From positions 1 through 64,000 of the forward strand of contig NZ_JACHJP010000005.1 in assembly GCF_014203715.1 (NCBI RefSeq): DNA of 64,000 nucleotides. The letters run 5' to 3'. This stretch comes from Streptosporangium saharense (GTDB lineage Bacteria; Actinomycetota; Actinomycetes; Streptosporangiales; Streptosporangiaceae). This document shows positions 46,501 through 54,311 of the stretch, piece by piece; within the stretch, counting starts at the first letter, position 1, and the number at the start of each line of letters is the position of its first letter. A program made the position numbers and the translations under genes. The notes beneath the pieces were generated by a model that was not told the DNA's origin, ran no database searches, and saw only the letters and a program-made list of their open reading frames with translations.

Positions 46501-46570
46501 CCGCGACCCGGCCGCCGTCCCGCTGCTGCTGGCCGAGGCCGACCTCGACAGCTGGACCGCCTCGACCTGA
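43535..46570 (+). CDS. Large GHKL ATPase (sacsin N-terminal/Hsp90-like ATP-binding domain)
   Basis: A 1011-residue protein. The N-terminal 190 residues are a histidine-kinase/Hsp90-type ATPase domain: YRDRLIVELAQNAADAAL (Asn51, N box), LSAANTGAPVD (G1-like), and GRFGVGFAAVVSVCDEP (G2 box, 108-115). The middle and C-terminus (about 800 residues) have no family I can name and alternate hydrophobic and acidic blocks, like the sacsin repeats. GTG at 43535 is chosen since the conserved N-terminal helix starts there. It is downstream of the DUF3027 gene with an 87-base gap and may be co-transcribed. Suggested chaperone-like role is inference. Confidence 0.85.
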   Translation: MTDIFGTDRMRAAVLAAWTASPARFREDANAEEDFALGGYRDRLIVELAQNAADAALRAGVPGRLRLSLREGVLSAANTGAPVDAAGIESLSTLRVSNKRDESGAAGRFGVGFAAVVSVCDEPVIGSLGSGVVRWSRDQTAVLVAAEPALAKEFAERGGHVPLLRLPFPAGPLEVPGGFDTLVRLPLRDRSAVDAVRRMLQETSAALLLGLPALESIEIDLEGETRTVLPDGWKVVSASGRFSPEEAAELYADRPTEERARPYWLVRWAVPVVGAAPAEEPRPLPARVPPVVHAPTPSDEPLDLPALLIASFPMATDRRHVAMGPLTDFLVERAADAYVELLSGLARTPKLLDLVPGLMGKGELDAHIRRAILRRLPDAPLLPALSPPVDGEDQQEVVTGRQASVVAAPGDLLRKVAPMVPGLLPAGWPSRHPAITSLGVRRVELADVVDMLSGDAVADREPSWWRSLYEVLPADDPEALGALPVPLADGRLVRGARGTLLLTEGSTLDPAVLAPLGLRVVHPEAAHPLLLRLGAAEATPRTVLEDSLTRSAVAESLDSADAEPVAQAVLALVDAAGLVAGEAPWLSDLALRGADGELYPAGELLLADGSLAGLLDEETHFGTAAPELVDRYGPRVLAAAGVLDGFAVVNDTDVMIDPDDCDHDLDREDEWLEAVLDLLPEVDVPPVAREFSAVRDLEYVADWPSALALLSRPPLRAVLNPLRLLVAGEVVEVPSYTAWWLSTQPVLAGRRPTQLRLPTADPLLFGLYGDAPAVVDEAALSMIGVRTTLTDLLASHGGPDELLELLGDPSVEVDRAQLRALWVALAGVDPVRVAPPRAVRAVLDGEIVVADVEDGHLLSAESREAAGEPVVVEAPDLLPLVASRPLVLAPFDLAEALSELLDLPLAGEEAAGEVTSEGAVREVPGAVRSLLPTAPTTYVEHEKLLVDGVAATWRFHEGTVHASGVEGLARGLAWASGQWGDRLAVAALLRDPAAVPLLLAEADLDSWTAST

Positions 46571-46576
46571 GCGGTC

Positions 46577-46807
46577 CTACAGGTCTTCCGGAGGGGCCTT
46601 GCGGTCGCGGCGCCGTACGAACCACAGGCCGAAGGCGCCGCCGCAGATGCCGGACACGCAGGTCCAGATCCACCACTGGTGCTCGGGTGCGGGCCGTACG
46701 ACCAGGAGAACGACCAGGGCGAGCGCCCACAGGGCGGTTCCCACGAGGATCGTGGCCGTGTCATTGGTCCGCAACGGCCGCAGGTCCGGCAGGCGAGGCT
46801 GGTTCAC
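46577..46807 (-). CDS. DUF2530 small membrane protein
   Basis: A 76-residue protein with two membrane helices (TILVGTALWALALVVLLVV and WWIWTCVSGICGGAFGLWFV) and a basic C-terminal end (RRRDRKAPPEDL). GTG 46807 is used; an upstream GTG at 46852 would add 15 residues. M. tuberculosis Rv0879c is the positional counterpart. Convergent with the GHKL ATPase. Confidence 0.82.
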   Translation of the reverse strand: MNQPRLPDLRPLRTNDTATILVGTALWALALVVLLVVRPAPEHQWWIWTCVSGICGGAFGLWFVRRRDRKAPPEDL

Positions 46808-46855
46808 GGTTTCCAGCGTAGGCGACCGTGGGGCTGTGCCGAGGTTCGCCACCGT

Positions 46856-47959
46856 TTACGGCCAGGAGGTGATCTCCGGATAGCGGGGGAAGGGCCGCTG
46901 GCGGTGGCGGAGGGTGCGGTCGAGGAAGGTGCCGACGTAGGTGCGGGTGATCTCCAGTGAGCGGGCGCCGGGGAGCCGGTCACCAGGGTCGAGACCGAGC
47001 TGGTCGGTGATCAGCGGGTAGTCGGTGAAGGAGGCGTGGTCGGCGCCCTTGACCGTGAACCAGCGCTTCCAGCCGGTGAGCCGCGGCCAGTCCCGCTTCC
47101 AGGTGGCGTCGGCCCCCGTGGGGACGTGGGCCTTCGGCTCGCCCAGGAGCATGAACGGCCGGGAGAGGCCGCGCTCCGGGATCGGGATGTGGAAGGCGCC
47201 GTCCATGTTGACCCCGGCGTCGATCCTGGGATCGTTCAGCATGGCCAAGGTGGCGCTGTTGCCGCCGATGGAGTGGCCCGCCATCGCGATCCTGGACGGG
47301 TCGATCAGCCCGGCGTGCCGCCAGGCGGGACGCGGCCCGGTGAGCCGGTCGAGCACGAACGAGACGTCCGCGGCCCTGACCCTGGTCGTCTTGGGCCCGT
47401 AGTCGGGGGCCTGGCAGGCGACGCAGGTCATGGTGTGCCCGTCGGGGAAGGTCGTGCCGAAGGACTCGTAGGTGTGGTCCACTCCCGCCACGACATACCC
47501 CTTGCTGGCCAGGTCCTCGGCCAGGGCCGTCAGCGAGCTGCGCGGAGCCGTGAACCCGGGGGAGAGCACGACCAGGGGGAGAGAACGCCTCTGTCCGGTG
47601 GGCCGGGCACCGACTACCGCGTTGGTCCGCGTCCTGCTCAGGATGTCGGGCGGAACCCCCTCGATGCCCTGCCCCTTCAACAGCAGCGCCGACTCCTCCG
47701 CCGTCATGTACGGTGCCGTCCGCCCGTGGTTCGACCGGGCCGGATACCACAGCGAGACCATGAGCTGCCGGGACTTCTCCGAGGGCACCCAGGGGTCGGG
47801 CCGCGAGGTGTCGATCAGATGCAGGGTGGTCGTGCCCACCGCGTGATCACCGGTCGGCCTGGGCAGTTTGGGGGTCACTGTAGCTGCTGTGGCGGGTGTG
47901 GCCAGGAGAAGCAGGGTGACGGCCGTGGCCAGCGCGCCACGAAGAGCGAATTTCGACAT
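46856..47959 (-). CDS. Secreted alpha/beta hydrolase (PAF-acetylhydrolase-like)
   Basis: A 367-residue protein with a Sec signal peptide (ALATAVTLLLLATPATAATV). The alpha/beta hydrolase core shows VVLSPGFTAPRSSL, the nucleophile elbow GHSIGGNS, and a distal NMDGAF and KGADHASFTDYP (acid and histidine candidates). The PAF-acetylhydrolase/chlorophyllase-like family includes secreted lipases and cutinase-like esterases. Substrate unknown. Confidence 0.88.
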   Translation of the reverse strand: MSKFALRGALATAVTLLLLATPATAATVTPKLPRPTGDHAVGTTTLHLIDTSRPDPWVPSEKSRQLMVSLWYPARSNHGRTAPYMTAEESALLLKGQGIEGVPPDILSRTRTNAVVGARPTGQRRSLPLVVLSPGFTAPRSSLTALAEDLASKGYVVAGVDHTYESFGTTFPDGHTMTCVACQAPDYGPKTTRVRAADVSFVLDRLTGPRPAWRHAGLIDPSRIAMAGHSIGGNSATLAMLNDPRIDAGVNMDGAFHIPIPERGLSRPFMLLGEPKAHVPTGADATWKRDWPRLTGWKRWFTVKGADHASFTDYPLITDQLGLDPGDRLPGARSLEITRTYVGTFLDRTLRHRQRPFPRYPEITSWP

Positions 47960-48192
47960 AAGGGGATTTTTTTCCGTGTACGGCTCCCGCCGCCTCGGCT
48001 GAAAAGGCGGAACCGAGGTGCGACTTCCGGCGCACGGCTACCCCGAGGGTCGCAGTCGTATCCGGGCACAGGCGGAACATGCGGTGAATTCTCATGTCGT
48101 ACGGCAGTCCACTCCATGAGACCATGCGAGTCTGCCATACGAGAGTCGAAAGGCCTTCACGCTCGGCGCTGTTTCCCCCAGGAGTTCAAGGC

Positions 48193-48978
48193 ATGACCCG
48201 CTACACCTCTGTCACCGGTGGCGCCGTGGCCTGGAAGGCGTCGCTGACAGCCGCCTTCGAGGCCCTTCTCGGTCGCTCGCTCTCCGGTTACGACCGCGGT
48301 GCCGAGTACGCCGCCTACTACCACGGGCACTTCTTCCACGAGACACGCATCGACAGGGACCCGATCTGGCTGAACCCGGCGGTCCTGTCCGGTGGTGAAC
48401 CGGTCGAGGTGGGAGACCTCTACCTGTACGACATGGGGGAGCCGCCCCTGCGGTTCGACGCGGGCCGTTCGCTCTTCCAGTTCTCCAGCCACGGCCTGTC
48501 CGAGGCGTTCGCCGCCGACCTGGCGCGGGCCTGCCTGGCACCCGACGTCGTACGGGGCGCCGACCTGGCGCCGGTGCTGTGGCGTCACGACCTCGACCTC
48601 GCCGACCCGATCCTGGCGGAGAACTGGCACGTCTGCTACGCCAGGATCGCCTCGAACGGCACGCTCCTGGACGCGATGCGGGTCGCCACCGGCATCGGCG
48701 ACGGCCCCGGCAGCCTGATCCCCTTCGAGGGGAACGCCGACGCGACGTGGACCCCGGCCCTTGAGGCCGTCGCCAACCCCCGGCTGCGCGCCCACCTCAG
48801 CCTGGGCTGCTGCGACGTGTCCGAAGCCGAGGGCCTGACCTACCTGGGCGCCGACGCCCCCCTCGGCCCTCTGCTTGAGGAGGGCGGCTGCTCGGTCGTT
48901 GCAGGCTGGAAGGACGGCCACGGCCAGGTAGACGTAACAGTCCTCCAACTCGGCACCCCGCTCACCGGTCCGTCATGA
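48193..48978 (+). CDS. Uncharacterised protein
   Basis: A 261-residue soluble protein with no signal peptide or membrane segment. It begins MTRYTSVTGGAVAWKASL; ATG 48193 follows AGGAG by eight bases. The composition is acidic with many Trp and His residues (AAYYHGHFFHETRIDRDPIWL; NWHVCYARIA). I recognise no family. Its end overlaps the convergent WD40 gene by six bases. Confidence 0.72.
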   Translation: MTRYTSVTGGAVAWKASLTAAFEALLGRSLSGYDRGAEYAAYYHGHFFHETRIDRDPIWLNPAVLSGGEPVEVGDLYLYDMGEPPLRFDAGRSLFQFSSHGLSEAFAADLARACLAPDVVRGADLAPVLWRHDLDLADPILAENWHVCYARIASNGTLLDAMRVATGIGDGPGSLIPFEGNADATWTPALEAVANPRLRAHLSLGCCDVSEAEGLTYLGADAPLGPLLEEGGCSVVAGWKDGHGQVDVTVLQLGTPLTGPS

Positions 48979-50394
48979 CCACCAGTCGATGAGGCAGACG
49001 CTGACGCTGTCCGAGTCTTCCGATCTGTACTCCGACCAGTCCACGCCGCCCGCGTAACGGGCCCACTCGGCCTCGCTGATCCTCTCGTCGTGACGGCCAC
49101 AGGACACCAGCTTCGGGTCGGCGACGATCTCATCGAGGTCGGCGAGGTCCCAGAAGGAGACCCCGCTGGAACCGGCCATCAGGGCGAGGCAGCCGTCGGC
49201 GCGGAGGGCCACGGATTCGACCTCCCGCATGTGTCCGTTCAACGTGGCCAACCGGGCCGGTCTGGATGGAGTGGAGAGGTCCCAGAGGGCGCCGGAACCG
49301 CCCGGTCCGGCGAGTAGGAGGCGCTTCTCGTCGGGGGTCAGGGACATGTCGTAGGTGCCGTACAGCTTGTCGAAGGACACGTCGAGTGTGGTGTAGCGCA
49401 CCGGATGCGACCGGTCGTCAAGATTCCAGACCTCGATCCGCCCCGCCCTTCCGATGAGGACGACGTGCCCGTTCGCGCTCATGGCCATCCTCGTCGCACT
49501 CTGCGAGAGATCCAGGCTCGCCCCCTTGACCGGGCGCTCTGTGGTGGTGAGGTCCCAGACAGCCGCTTCGTTGTGGTCGTCCACGGTGACGGCGGTCCGG
49601 CCGTCCGCGCTGAGCGCGAAGTCGCGGATGGGGACGGTGTTCGATCTCGTCTTCGACAGACGCTTCGGACGAGATCGGTCGGCCAGATCCCACACGGTCA
49701 TGACGCCGTCGTGGTTGACGATCACCGCTGTACCGCCGTCGCGTGACAAAGCCACCTTTTTCACACCGTTGGTGTACTTGGTGGTTCGTCCGGCCGCCAT
49801 CGTCGCCAGCCGGACCGGTTCTGCCAGGTCGGTGAGATCCCACACGGTCGCGGTGTTGTCGTCATCGCCGGTCAGCGCGGTCCGTCCGTCGAAGGACAGC
49901 GCGGTCGTGTTCACGAATGATCTTCCGTGCCCCTTCAACGTGGGGATCCGGTCAGGCTTCTCGATGACTTTCGGGTCGGCCCAGGGCTTGAGGTCCCAGA
50001 CGTTCGCCTCGCCGTCGTCCTTGCTCAGGGCGACCCGTCCATCGCCGCTCACCGTCACCTCGCGGGATGCCTCCTGCGTGAGAGGCGAGAGGGCCCTGCC
50101 GTACATCTCGACCATCGTGTCGACCAGCCCCGCCCGGGTCTGCTCGTCATCGTGGATCCCGACCGCTGCCATGCCGAGCTTCCTGGCCGTGACGAAGTCA
50201 GTGTCGCGCAGTTCCGCGGCGTGGAGCGCGAGCCCGTGCGCCAGCGCGACGCGCTCCTGGGTCGAGGCCCTGCCGTACACGCGTTGCCACGCGAGCCCGC
50301 CGACGACCAGGAAGACGGCTGAGAGTACGGCGAGCGCGACCGCGAGCGTTCGCCACCGGGGGTTCACCTGCCGGGTTCCGGCCAGATCATTCAT
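48973..50394 (-). CDS. Membrane-anchored WD40-repeat protein (second of tandem pair)
   Basis: A 473-residue protein with an N-terminal membrane helix (TLAVALAVLSAVFLVVGGLAW) and then a helical linker (ERVALAHGLALHAAELRDTD) of the kind found before the propeller in STAND-type WD40 proteins. From about residue 105 it has seven WD40-like blades, each with an SxDGRTA turn and an AVWDLT strand end. A tail of about 60 residues follows. No NTPase or protease domain is present. It follows a close paralogue by 57 bases and is presumably in its operon. Confidence 0.82.
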   Translation of the reverse strand: MNDLAGTRQVNPRWRTLAVALAVLSAVFLVVGGLAWQRVYGRASTQERVALAHGLALHAAELRDTDFVTARKLGMAAVGIHDDEQTRAGLVDTMVEMYGRALSPLTQEASREVTVSGDGRVALSKDDGEANVWDLKPWADPKVIEKPDRIPTLKGHGRSFVNTTALSFDGRTALTGDDDNTATVWDLTDLAEPVRLATMAAGRTTKYTNGVKKVALSRDGGTAVIVNHDGVMTVWDLADRSRPKRLSKTRSNTVPIRDFALSADGRTAVTVDDHNEAAVWDLTTTERPVKGASLDLSQSATRMAMSANGHVVLIGRAGRIEVWNLDDRSHPVRYTTLDVSFDKLYGTYDMSLTPDEKRLLLAGPGGSGALWDLSTPSRPARLATLNGHMREVESVALRADGCLALMAGSSGVSFWDLADLDEIVADPKLVSCGRHDERISEAEWARYAGGVDWSEYRSEDSDSVSVCLIDWWS

Positions 50395-50451
50395 CTCGGC
50401 TCCACATCGTGGGTTCCTCGTGTCGGAGAAGCCGCCCCACCTCGCGCTCGC

Positions 50452-51804
50452 TCAAGGGCGGCTCTCAGGGCATGGGAGGAAGTCGTCCAGGGCGCCGAAG
50501 GAGGCGGGCCACTCCTCGCCACCGGCTGCAGAGGACCACGGGTCCTGGGTGAGAGGGCGGTGGAAGCGCCCCTCGAATCTGGGATCGGCGCACACGATCC
50601 GCAACGGGTCGGTGCCGACCCCGGAGAGGTCCCAGGTCATCGCGCCCCAGCGGGGGGTTCCGACCATCGCGACCAGGCCCTTCGGGTCCAGGGCGACCAC
50701 GTTCACGTCATTGCCGGGCACGGTGAGAGCGGCAACCTGGACCGGGTGGAGGCGGTCCCTCAGCTCCCAGATGACCGTTGGCCCGGCGTGTGAGGAGGTC
50801 ATGGCTGTTCGCCCGTCCGGGGACAGCGCCACGGCATGCACCGAGGTCGTGGGAAGCGGCAGGGAGACCAGACGTGTGGGGCGGGCCCGATCCGTCACGT
50901 CCCAGATGTCCGCACCGAGTGAGCCGCCGGTCACCGCCGTACGGCCGTCGGCGCTGAGCGCCACGCTTTCCCAGTCCCAGGAGGCGCGGGGACGAGGCAG
51001 CGTCCCCCGCCAGACCGGACGGGACCGGTCGGTCAGATCCCAGACGATCCCGGTCTCCTGGCTCACGGTCACCGCGGTCCGCCCGTCGGAGCTCAGCCCC
51101 ACTCCCGTCACGCGTGAGGCGTGCCCCGACAACGTGAACAACCGGATCGGGTGGGACTTCTCACTCAGGTCCCACGCCGGTACGTCACCGTTCTTCCGGC
51201 CGATCAGGACGGTCTTTCCGTCGGGGGTCAGCGTCAAGGGGTGGGCGCTGCCGGTGTCGTCGTCGTTCTCCACGGTGGCGGCTCTGACCGGATGAGACGT
51301 GTCGGTCAGGTCCCAGACGCTCATCGAGTCTCCGCCGTCCGTCACCGCCGTGCGGCCGTCGGCGGACAGGGCGAGCGCGGACACGTCCTCGCCGGGTCTC
51401 ACGAGCGTTTGCGACATGACCTCGTCGAAGCCCCGCCTGTACCCCGAGGCGCGTCGCATGGCCCACAGGATCACGCCCCGCTGCGGATCGCTGGTGAGGG
51501 CGGTCAGTCCGTAGGCACCCAGCGCCGCCGCCTGGACGTTGCCGGTGCCGGTCAGCGGGGTTCGACGCTCGGAGAGCACGGAACCCATCAGGGCCGACCG
51601 GGTGTGGGCGTTCGCCTCGACGCGTGTCGCGATCACTCCGAGGAGCAGGGCGTTGAAGGGGTTGAGCTCCCGTAGTTCCGCACCGTGGAGCGCCAGTTCT
51701 CCCGCGTTCGCCGCTTCTCGCTGGTGGATCGCCTCGACGCCGACCCCGACAAGGGCGGTGAACAAAACAACGACCAGGGCGAGAAGTAAGCGAACGCGCT
51801 TCAT
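50452..51804 (-). CDS. Membrane-anchored WD40-repeat protein (first of tandem pair)
   Basis: A 450-residue paralogue of the protein encoded at 48973-50394. An N-terminal membrane helix (LLLALVVVLFTALVGVGVEA) and the helical linker (EAANAGELALHGAELRELNP) are followed by six or seven WD40-like blades with the same LSADGRTAV and VWDLTDRSRPV signatures. It heads the pair; no enzyme domain is visible. It may scaffold a membrane complex, but partners are unknown. Confidence 0.82.
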   Translation of the reverse strand: MKRVRLLLALVVVLFTALVGVGVEAIHQREAANAGELALHGAELRELNPFNALLLGVIATRVEANAHTRSALMGSVLSERRTPLTGTGNVQAAALGAYGLTALTSDPQRGVILWAMRRASGYRRGFDEVMSQTLVRPGEDVSALALSADGRTAVTDGGDSMSVWDLTDTSHPVRAATVENDDDTGSAHPLTLTPDGKTVLIGRKNGDVPAWDLSEKSHPIRLFTLSGHASRVTGVGLSSDGRTAVTVSQETGIVWDLTDRSRPVWRGTLPRPRASWDWESVALSADGRTAVTGGSLGADIWDVTDRARPTRLVSLPLPTTSVHAVALSPDGRTAMTSSHAGPTVIWELRDRLHPVQVAALTVPGNDVNVVALDPKGLVAMVGTPRWGAMTWDLSGVGTDPLRIVCADPRFEGRFHRPLTQDPWSSAAGGEEWPASFGALDDFLPCPESRP

Positions 51805-52269
51805 GCAGGGACCCTAGCCGAAAGATTTTTTAGTCGATCTCCTGCGGTTCTCCTCGCGCACACCTGATTCTGTTCCCGGGCATTTCTCACCGGTTCTCGT
51901 CCGCTCTGACAGCCAGCGTGGCCGCTGTTCGCCGGAAGGCGGATGAAACTCGTCGATGGTTGCGTTGAGCTTGATGGGTCGTGCCGTTCTCACGTGACCT
52001 ACTCTTCTCCGGGCTTTCCCGGATTTCCCCTGGAGGGCGGGAACGGGCGCGGAGACCGTGATTTCGGCGAGGGCTCTTTTCCTGGGCATGCCAGATGTGA
52101 CCTTCGCCACCCTTCCCCATTGTTGACTCGATGTCACCGAGTGTTCACACAGGGCGACCGCGTGGAGTGGGTGGCGGGGCGGTCTGGCAGGCTGGGCGGC
52201 TCATGGTGGGAAAAGTTCGCGCGGAGGGAATCACATGAGCGGGTATATAGTTAGCAAAGGTAATGACTT
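51805..52269. other. 465-base divergent region, no convincing gene
   Basis: Separates the leftward WD40 pair from the rightward MarR gene. A 107-codon leftward frame exists (51814-52137) but its composition (Arg/Ser/Thr, no domain) and absence of a ribosome binding site argue against it. The right end (52240-52277) is AT-rich and contains the MarR promoter/operator. Confidence 0.4.
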
Positions 52270-52277
52270 ATGCTAAC
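52250..52277. promoter_or_regulatory. Inverted repeat overlapping the marR start codon
   Basis: GTTAGCA (52250-52256) and TGCTAAC (52271-52277) are a perfect 7-bp inverted repeat with a 14-base spacer. The right arm lies across the ATG at 52270. Autorepression by the encoded MarR protein is the simplest reading. Confidence 0.6.
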
Positions 52278-52731
52278 GAACCCTCCCAGGAAGGACCACG
52301 TCGCGAGCCTGCGCAGCGACGCCGGTCTGGCCTCAGCACTGCGCGTGTCCCTGGCACGCTTGAACAGACGCCTTCGCAGGCAGGCAGGGGGACACTCGTT
52401 GACCCCCACCCAGGTCGCGACGCTCGTCGCGGTGGAACGGCATGCCGGGATAACCCCCGGCGAACTGGCCGAGCACGAGAAGGTGCAACCGCCCTCGATG
52501 ACGCGCGTGATCGCCGTACTGGAAGAGCGGGGACTGGTGTCACGCACACCGCACCCGTCCGACCGGCGGCAGGTGAGCGTGAGCGTGACCGAGCGGGGAT
52601 CGGCCCTGCTGAAGGAGGAACGCCGCCGCAAGGAGGCGTGGCTGACGCAGCGGCTGAAGGAGCTGTCACCGGAGGAGAGAGCCGTGCTCAGGCAGGCGGC
52701 TCCGATTCTGGAGAAGCTCAGCCGGAACTAG
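52270..52731 (+). CDS. MarR-family transcriptional regulator
   Basis: A 153-residue winged-helix regulator. The helix-turn-helix lies about 50-95 (LTPTQVATLVAVERHAGITPGELAEHEKVQPPSMTRVI) with the wing DRRQVSVSVTERG. Counterpart of M. tuberculosis Rv0880. ATG 52270 lies inside its own probable operator; AAAGGT is a modest ribosome binding site. Likely controls itself and the downstream MFS gene. Confidence 0.9.
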   Translation: MLTNPPRKDHVASLRSDAGLASALRVSLARLNRRLRRQAGGHSLTPTQVATLVAVERHAGITPGELAEHEKVQPPSMTRVIAVLEERGLVSRTPHPSDRRQVSVSVTERGSALLKEERRRKEAWLTQRLKELSPEERAVLRQAAPILEKLSRN

Positions 52732-53069
52732 CCGACCCCGACGAACCCAGGGCCTCGGCCGTTCGACAGGACGCCGAGGCAGCCCCCGAACAAAGCCCCA
52801 CAGAAAGCCCCGAAAAGAGCTTGGGGGCGGTCCCCGAGGAGACAGCTCCCGAACGAAGCCCCGTGGAAAGCTCGGAGGTGGCCCCCGAGATCGCTCGGAA
52901 GGTCGCTGGGACAGGGCGCGGGAGGCGTCTCGCCAGGGTGTTCGCCGTACCCGTGCGGAAGCTGGGCACGCGAGCCAGGCGCAGGCGGATCGCTCGGGCG
53001 GCGGCGGCCAGCGAGGTGCAGGCCGTCGAGACCGGCTCCGCGCAGGCGGTTCCCGAGGCGCGGGGCGGG
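52732..53069 (+). other. 338-base segment between MarR and MFS core, open in the MFS frame
   Basis: The MFS reading frame is open throughout this stretch and encodes a Pro/Glu/Ser-rich sequence, then a basic one, with no ATG before 53070. GTG codons at 52863 and 52878 could start a longer N-terminal cytoplasmic tail. Whether it is translated cannot be decided by eye. Confidence 0.4.
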
Positions 53070-54311
53070 ATGTTCCGTTCGCTGCGCGTCTATAACTACC
53101 GGCTCTTCGCCATGGGCGGTGTGGTCTCCAACGTCGGCGGCTGGATGCAGCGCACCGCGCAGGACTGGCTGGTGCTCGACCTCACCAAGGGCAGCGCGAC
53201 CGCGCTTGGCGTGACGACCGCGCTGCAGTTCCTGCCGCAACTGCTGTTCGGGCTGTGGGGTGGAGTGCTCGCCGACCGCTACCCGAAGCGGCCGGTGCTG
53301 ATCGTCGCCCAGTCCATCATGGGGCTGCTCGCGCTCACGCTGGGCGCGCTGACGCTGACGGGGAACGCGCAGGTCTGGCACGTCTACGTGATGGCCTTCG
53401 CGCTCGGCCTCGTATTGTGCGTCGAGGTGCCCACCAGGCAGTCGTTCGTGGTCGAGATGGTCGGCCGCAAGGACCTGCCGAACGCCATCGCGCTGAACGC
53501 CTCCAGCTTCAACCTGGCCCGCGTGGTCGGCCCCGCCCTCGCGGGTGTGCTGATCTACGCGCTCGGCGGCACCGGCCCGATCTTCGTGATCAACGCGCTG
53601 TCGTTCCTCGCCGTGCTCGGCGGGCTGGCGCTGATGCGGACCTCGGAGCTGACCACGCCGGAACCGGTGGCCAGGGCGAAGGGACAGCTCCGTGAGGGGC
53701 TGCGCTACGTCATGGAACGTCCTGACCTGCTGCTACCCGTGCTGCTCGTCGGTTTCGTCTCGCTGTGCGCGCAGTCGTTCTCGATGTCCATAGCGCTGAT
53801 GGCCCGCGAGGTCTTCGGCGCCGGGGCCTCCTCCTTCGGGCTGGCCTCCAGCATGTTCGCGGTCGGCGCGCTCGTCGGCGCCCTCATGGCGGCCCGGCGC
53901 GTACGGCCAAGCAGGAAGCTGCTGATCGGCGGTGCGCTGTCGTTCGGCCTGTTCCAGGTCGTCACGGGACTGGCCCCGTGGTACCCGCTCTATCTGCTCC
54001 TGCTCATCCCCGCCGGTGTCGCGCTGATCTCGGTCAACACGACCGCGAACACCAGCGTGCAACTCGCGGCCTCCCCGGAGATGCGGGGCCGGGTGATGGG
54101 CATCTACGTGCTGGTGTTCACCGGTGGAGCCCCGATCGGCGCCCCCGTGCTCGGCTGGGTCGCCGAAATGGGCGGTCCCCGCATGGGCGTCGCGGTCGGC
54201 GGGGTGCTCACGATGCTCGGCGTCGGCGCCGCGATAATGCTGACCAAGGCGATCAGCAGGAGGTCCCGTGCGGTTGTTCGTGGGCGTACTGCCGTCCCGG
54301 CAGGCGTGTGA
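53070..54311 (+). CDS. MFS transporter (EntS/DHA3-like)
   Basis: A 413-residue MFS carrier from ATG 53070 (MFRSLRVYNYRLFAMGGVVS), the typical start of DHA3-type exporters. It has WMQRTAQDWLVLDLT in helix 1-2, GGVLADRYPKRPVLIVAQ (motif A), and the second-half AVGALVGALMAARRVRPSRK. A longer product from upstream GTGs is possible. Co-transcription with marR is likely, so MarR-ligand-controlled export of a small molecule is inferred. The final 44 bases overlap thpR. Confidence 0.85.
   Translation: MFRSLRVYNYRLFAMGGVVSNVGGWMQRTAQDWLVLDLTKGSATALGVTTALQFLPQLLFGLWGGVLADRYPKRPVLIVAQSIMGLLALTLGALTLTGNAQVWHVYVMAFALGLVLCVEVPTRQSFVVEMVGRKDLPNAIALNASSFNLARVVGPALAGVLIYALGGTGPIFVINALSFLAVLGGLALMRTSELTTPEPVARAKGQLREGLRYVMERPDLLLPVLLVGFVSLCAQSFSMSIALMAREVFGAGASSFGLASSMFAVGALVGALMAARRVRPSRKLLIGGALSFGLFQVVTGLAPWYPLYLLLLIPAGVALISVNTTANTSVQLAASPEMRGRVMGIYVLVFTGGAPIGAPVLGWVAEMGGPRMGVAVGGVLTMLGVGAAIMLTKAISRRSRAVVRGRTAVPAGV

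Noticed and set aside
51814-52137. A 107-codon leftward frame between the WD40 pair and marR
   Set aside because: No ribosome binding site, no domain, and composition typical of non-coding GC-rich DNA.
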